From Chitinophagaceae bacterium UBA2789 (lineage in GTDB: Bacteria; Bacteroidota; Bacteroidia; Chitinophagales; Chitinophagaceae), in assembly GCA_002352145.1 (NCBI GenBank), contig DEHX01000149.1, forward strand, positions 1 to 9,377: DNA of 9,377 nucleotides, given 5' to 3'. A model generated the notes under the pieces. The model did no database searches. It saw nothing but the letters and a program-made list of their open reading frames with translations, and was not told the origin of the DNA. Shown piece after piece: positions 6,648 through 9,377 of the stretch. Positions within the stretch are counted from its first letter, which is position 1. Each line of letters starts with the position of its first letter. Both the position numbers and the translations under genes were made by a program.

Positions 6648-7514
6648 ATGGCTTTTTTAAAGTTCAGGATTAAGCGTTTTACATACTTGTTGATGGCTGC
6701 TGCGCTCTTAAGTGGCTGCAAGCCTAAGAAAAGGGTAATCAAGTCGCCACCGCATTACAATTTTGCGGAAGTTCAATCAGTAAAGCTTGACCTAAAGCTT
6801 AAAGAAATATCCGGGCTAGCCTGGGATGCTGACCGGGATGAGTTTCTGGCGCATTATGATGAGTCAGGTCACCTCTTTGTACTGGATAAGGCGACTAATG
6901 TAATTACGGCCGATTATAAGTTTGGTGGCAAAGGAGATTATGAAGATGTGGCTATCTATAATGGTGTGCCCTATGTACTGCGAAGCGATGGTATGATCAC
7001 AAAAATCATTCGGGATAGTGCCGGTGTAAGAGGCGTGGAGGCTGGTAAGCTCAATATTACAGGCACCAATGATTTTGAGACCATGTATGCTGATACGGCC
7101 AGAAAGGCATTGATTATAGTTTGCAAAAACTGTGGCATGGATGATAAGTCGAAGGTAAGTGCATTCGCTTTCTATCCCGATTCTATTGGTTTTGTAAGTA
7201 ACCCGGTATTCCAGATTGATGCTGCCAAAATAAAGCAAATAGCAACAGAAGCAGGCCATAAGAAAACATCAAAGTTTCAGCCATCGGCTGCAGGGATTCA
7301 TCCCATACTGAATAAATTATTTATCATTTCTTCTGCCAGCAGCCAGTTGGTGATTTGTGACCTGAATGGCAATCCTGAATCTGTTTCTGAGTTGGGAGAA
7401 AAGTTATTTCCGCAGCCGGAGGGGTTGACATTTAAACGAAACGGTGATATGTATATCTCCAACGAGGGGGTTACATCCCGATCAACCATCCTGCGGTTTG
7501 TCTATAAGCCCTGA
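6648..7514 (+). CDS. Lipoprotein with SdiA-regulated-type beta-propeller
   Basis: The product has 288 residues. A signal sequence ends in the lipobox LLSGC, making Cys24 the likely lipidated residue, and it is followed by a basic stretch (KPKKR). The rest resembles the SdiA-regulated family (PF06977; YjiK-like propellers). Markers are EISGLAW at 53-59, GDYEDVAI at 96-103, QPSAAGIHP at 211-219, QPEGLTF at 256-262 and YISNEG at 269-274. The conserved acidic and Gly-rich loops suggest metal- or ligand-binding propeller blades, but no enzyme activity is established for the family, and SdiA control itself is not expected in this phylum. The frame is open back to a TTG at 6621; ATG at 6648 is preferred because it follows AGAAGA and gives a normal lipoprotein leader. 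The 3' end overlaps the convergent PAP2 gene by 13 bp. Confidence 0.87.
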   Translation: MAFLKFRIKRFTYLLMAAALLSGCKPKKRVIKSPPHYNFAEVQSVKLDLKLKEISGLAWDADRDEFLAHYDESGHLFVLDKATNVITADYKFGGKGDYEDVAIYNGVPYVLRSDGMITKIIRDSAGVRGVEAGKLNITGTNDFETMYADTARKALIIVCKNCGMDDKSKVSAFAFYPDSIGFVSNPVFQIDAAKIKQIATEAGHKKTSKFQPSAAGIHPILNKLFIISSASSQLVICDLNGNPESVSELGEKLFPQPEGLTFKRNGDMYISNEGVTSRSTILRFVYKP

Positions 7515-8125
7515 TTGCCGGGCTTTGCAGCTTTATTCAGCAGCCAGAAGCAAAATAGCATCCAGCATATGCCTATGCTGAACCCGGCTATTACATCGGT
7601 AGTATAATGCACCCGCAGGTAGATCCTGCTGAAACCAATAAGCAGCGTAACGGCAAATAGTAAAAGCAGGATTGTAATCTTTATTACGGGGTTATTGATC
7701 ATTCTTACAGCATAAAAAGCCAATACGCCATAAAAGGCTACACTCATCAATGCATGACCACTGGGAAAGCTAAAATTGGTAATACCATCTACCAGCGGAG
7801 CAGGTGGCCGGTATCGCTGAACCAGGTTCTTTAATAAAGACATCAGGCCCAGGCTGCTCAATGCCACTATAGCTACCAATAAGGCATCTTTATGTTTTTT
7901 TACAGAAATAAAGAAAGCGATCAGTAAAAGATTGGCAGGGATCAGGAATTGATGGTTGCCCAAAAAACTGATCTTTTTCATCCAGTCGGTTCTTTCACCA
8001 TTGGTGTAAGGTGCCACCAGGTCAAATACAACTTCATCAGGCCTTGTATTGTTGGCAATGAATACCAGCCATATTACAAAAATCAATGTAAGCAGGGCAG
8101 TGCCTGCTATCAGTCTTTTCGTCAT
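7502..8125 (-). CDS. PAP2-family membrane phosphatase
   Basis: The 207-residue product is an integral inner-membrane protein of the PAP2 acid phosphatase superfamily. All three signature motifs are intact. KX6RP is seen from Lys99 to Arg106-Pro107 (KNLVQRYRP), PSGH at 121-124, and SRX5HX3D from Ser166-Arg167 through His173 to Asp177 (SRIYLRVHYTTD). The hydrophobic profile suggests five or six membrane helices with the catalytic residues facing the periplasm. Family members remove phosphate from lipids such as phosphatidate, phosphatidylglycerol phosphate or undecaprenyl pyrophosphate; the exact substrate cannot be read from the sequence. It begins 16 bp after the stop of the outer-membrane barrel gene on the same strand, so the two probably form one transcript with a shared envelope-related role. 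ATG at 8125 places the first helix directly at the N-terminus. Confidence 0.93.
   Translation of the reverse strand: MTKRLIAGTALLTLIFVIWLVFIANNTRPDEVVFDLVAPYTNGERTDWMKKISFLGNHQFLIPANLLLIAFFISVKKHKDALLVAIVALSSLGLMSLLKNLVQRYRPPAPLVDGITNFSFPSGHALMSVAFYGVLAFYAVRMINNPVIKITILLLLFAVTLLIGFSRIYLRVHYTTDVIAGFSIGICWMLFCFWLLNKAAKPGNQGL
7506..7525. terminator. Weak hairpin at the convergent gene ends
   Basis: AAGCCC (7506-7511) and GGGCTT (7520-7525) form a 6-bp stem around an 8-base loop, sitting in the overlap of the two convergent stop codons. Only a short T stretch follows on the plus strand and a weak one on the minus strand, so termination is possible but not well supported. Confidence 0.3.
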
Positions 8126-8141
8126 GCTGAAGCAGAATTGA

Positions 8142-9377
8142 TCAAAAAGAAATATTCATTTTGGTACCCAGGCTAAAGTTCAGCATTCTTTCATTCTCTG
8201 AAAAACCTGCGGCAGCAGAAATAATAAACCGGTTGAAAGGAATGAAGTAAAGTCCGCCGCCATAAGCGCCATGCCATCTTTTGGAAGATTCGCCGGCGTA
8301 CCATACTCTTCCGGCATCATAGAAACCGGTAATACCAAATTGTCCCGGCAGGAGGTAGCCGTTAATATTGAATAATTTTATCCGGGCTTCTGCACTGGCA
8401 TAAATGGAAGATTTTCCCAGGAACCTGTACTTTCTGAAGCCATGAATATTGATATTGTTATTACCGATATTGGCCGCCTGGAAAAATTCATAATCATCTG
8501 AAAACACTTTGCTGCCACCAAAACCGAGTACCAGTACAGCTCTTGCAGGATCTTTCTGACTTACGTATATCGTCATATCGGATGAAAACCGGGTGAAATT
8601 ATCTGCTTTGTCACCAAGACCAGCTGTGGCTATAATTTCGTTTGTCCACAACAAACCTCTTGTGGGAAATAACAGGTTATTCCGGTTGTCAAACTGCATG
8701 GCCAGTTTGAGGCCGGCATAGCTCTTTTTACCAAAGATGTCGGCAGAGTCGAGCCCAACTTGTCTTGGTTCTGCAAGGATAGTTTTATTGTTATCAGCAT
8801 AATTATTACTGTACTGATAAAAATAAGGACCGGCCATCAGGTGCAGGCTTTCAAAGGGTCGGCGGCGAAGCAACAACTCAGCTTCAACAGTACGATAGCG
8901 AATCCGGTAAAAGTCAAAATTCTTTCCATCCGGAACATTTGTATTATTGCCAAACCCTGTAAAGTTGGTGATATTAGGAGTGTTCAGACCTGCCCTGATC
9001 AGCAGGTCAGTTTTCTTGCCAATTTGATTGAATTCTCCGCGGTAACGGAGTTGTAATGCTTTTCGTTCAACCGCATAGATGGCAGAAAACTGCTGATCGG
9101 TGGCATAGGGCAGATTCAGAAATCCGTAAGTTCTCCGTGAAATGCCTGCACCTATCATAAATCCATCATCGTAGTTGTAACCCATCATCAGTTGCGGAAA
9201 CTGAAGAGTGTTATAACTAAATCCAAGAATACTTCTTTCATTTGCCGGAGGATCATCAGAAAAGCGGTTCCGGGTGCGGTTACTGCTTTTGATAAAATTC
9301 AGGTCGGAGTTGAGGTCGTAAATAATATTTCTCACATTGCCTTTAATATTAAAGGTGTCATTGCCACGGCCGCCGAT
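8142..9377 (-). CDS. Omp85/BamA-like outer-membrane beta-barrel protein, C-terminal part
   Basis: The frame is open from the right edge to the stop at 8142, giving 411 visible residues with the N-terminus missing. The visible part is a surface-antigen (D15 / Omp85-type) barrel: alternating beta-strand sequence, LFPTRG at about 236-241, and IHGFRKYRF at about 311-319 resembling the conserved loop-6 RGF region. It ends in a Phe-terminated last strand (SLGTKMNISF), the usual outer-membrane sorting signal. The order of blocks strongly recalls the barrel that ends the long metallophosphoesterase-barrel fusions of Bacteroidota; the enzyme part would lie outside the window, so this is inference. The first visible residues, GGRGNDTFNI, match one RTX-type calcium-binding repeat. 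A GTG at 9335 is a poor start because coding similarity continues beyond it. The PAP2 gene follows after 16 bp. Confidence 0.8.
   Translation of the reverse strand: MGGRGNDTFNIKGNVRNIIYDLNSDLNFIKSSNRTRNRFSDDPPANERSILGFSYNTLQFPQLMMGYNYDDGFMIGAGISRRTYGFLNLPYATDQQFSAIYAVERKALQLRYRGEFNQIGKKTDLLIRAGLNTPNITNFTGFGNNTNVPDGKNFDFYRIRYRTVEAELLLRRRPFESLHLMAGPYFYQYSNNYADNNKTILAEPRQVGLDSADIFGKKSYAGLKLAMQFDNRNNLLFPTRGLLWTNEIIATAGLGDKADNFTRFSSDMTIYVSQKDPARAVLVLGFGGSKVFSDDYEFFQAANIGNNNINIHGFRKYRFLGKSSIYASAEARIKLFNINGYLLPGQFGITGFYDAGRVWYAGESSKRWHGAYGGGLYFIPFNRFIISAAAGFSENERMLNFSLGTKMNISF

Noticed and set aside
6605..6742. Longer N-terminus (46 residues, hydrophobic and basic) for the HD-PycTM protein
   Set aside because: It would run through the divergent promoter region and into the signal peptide of the opposite gene. 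The ATG at 6604 gives the normal HD start.
9333..9335. GTG as the start of a complete 397-residue barrel protein
   Set aside because: The frame stays open to the window edge, the upstream residues continue plausibly, and a start here would leave an outer-membrane protein with no signal peptide.

Overview
The window reads as chromosomal DNA from a member of the Bacteroidota, most likely a Chitinophagaceae-type species. This rests on several family-level cues. There is a KorA of the fused gamma-alpha type, a DUF3857-like transglutaminase protein, an HD domain fused to a DUF5706/PycTM membrane module, and an Omp85-type barrel that resembles the C-terminus of the metallophosphoesterase-barrel fusions of this phylum. 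Starts preceded by A-rich stretches rather than strong Shine-Dalgarno sites also fit. The assignment is by recognition, not by a database search.

Layout from left to right. Bases 1-212 hold two copies of a 111-bp direct repeat, each with a small hairpin. The second hairpin contains the stop codon of a minus-strand GxxExxY (PDDEXK-like) gene (210-593). Upstream of that gene, also on the minus strand, is a secreted transglutaminase-core protein (634-2568). An 11-bp motif found in the second repeat recurs in inverted orientation in the 40-bp gap between these two genes, so the GxxExxY gene looks like a small cassette with matched ends. A 135-bp divergent region separates the transglutaminase gene from korA (2704-4560, plus), the fused gamma-alpha subunit of a 2-oxoacid:ferredoxin oxidoreductase. 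korA is closed by a strong bidirectional terminator (4585-4613) with no korB after it.

On the far side of that terminator, on the minus strand, a probable two-gene unit encodes an HD-PycTM membrane protein (6604 to 5336) and then an unrecognised lipoprotein (5298 to 4633). Divergent from it, across only 43 bp, is a plus-strand lipoprotein with an SdiA-regulated-type beta-propeller (6648-7514). Its 3' end overlaps by 13 bp the convergent PAP2 phosphatase gene (8125 to 7502). The PAP2 gene follows closely behind an Omp85-like outer-membrane barrel gene that runs off the right edge (8142 to 9377).

The common theme is the cell envelope. Apart from korA and the GxxExxY gene, every product carries a signal peptide, a lipobox, membrane helices or an outer-membrane barrel. 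The two items most worth following are the HD-PycTM fusion, which is related to the effector of Pycsar anti-phage systems but has no cyclase beside it here, and the repeat-flanked GxxExxY cassette with its base-pair-compensated hairpins. There is no RNA gene, CRISPR array or transposase, and no gene-free stretch longer than about 210 bases.
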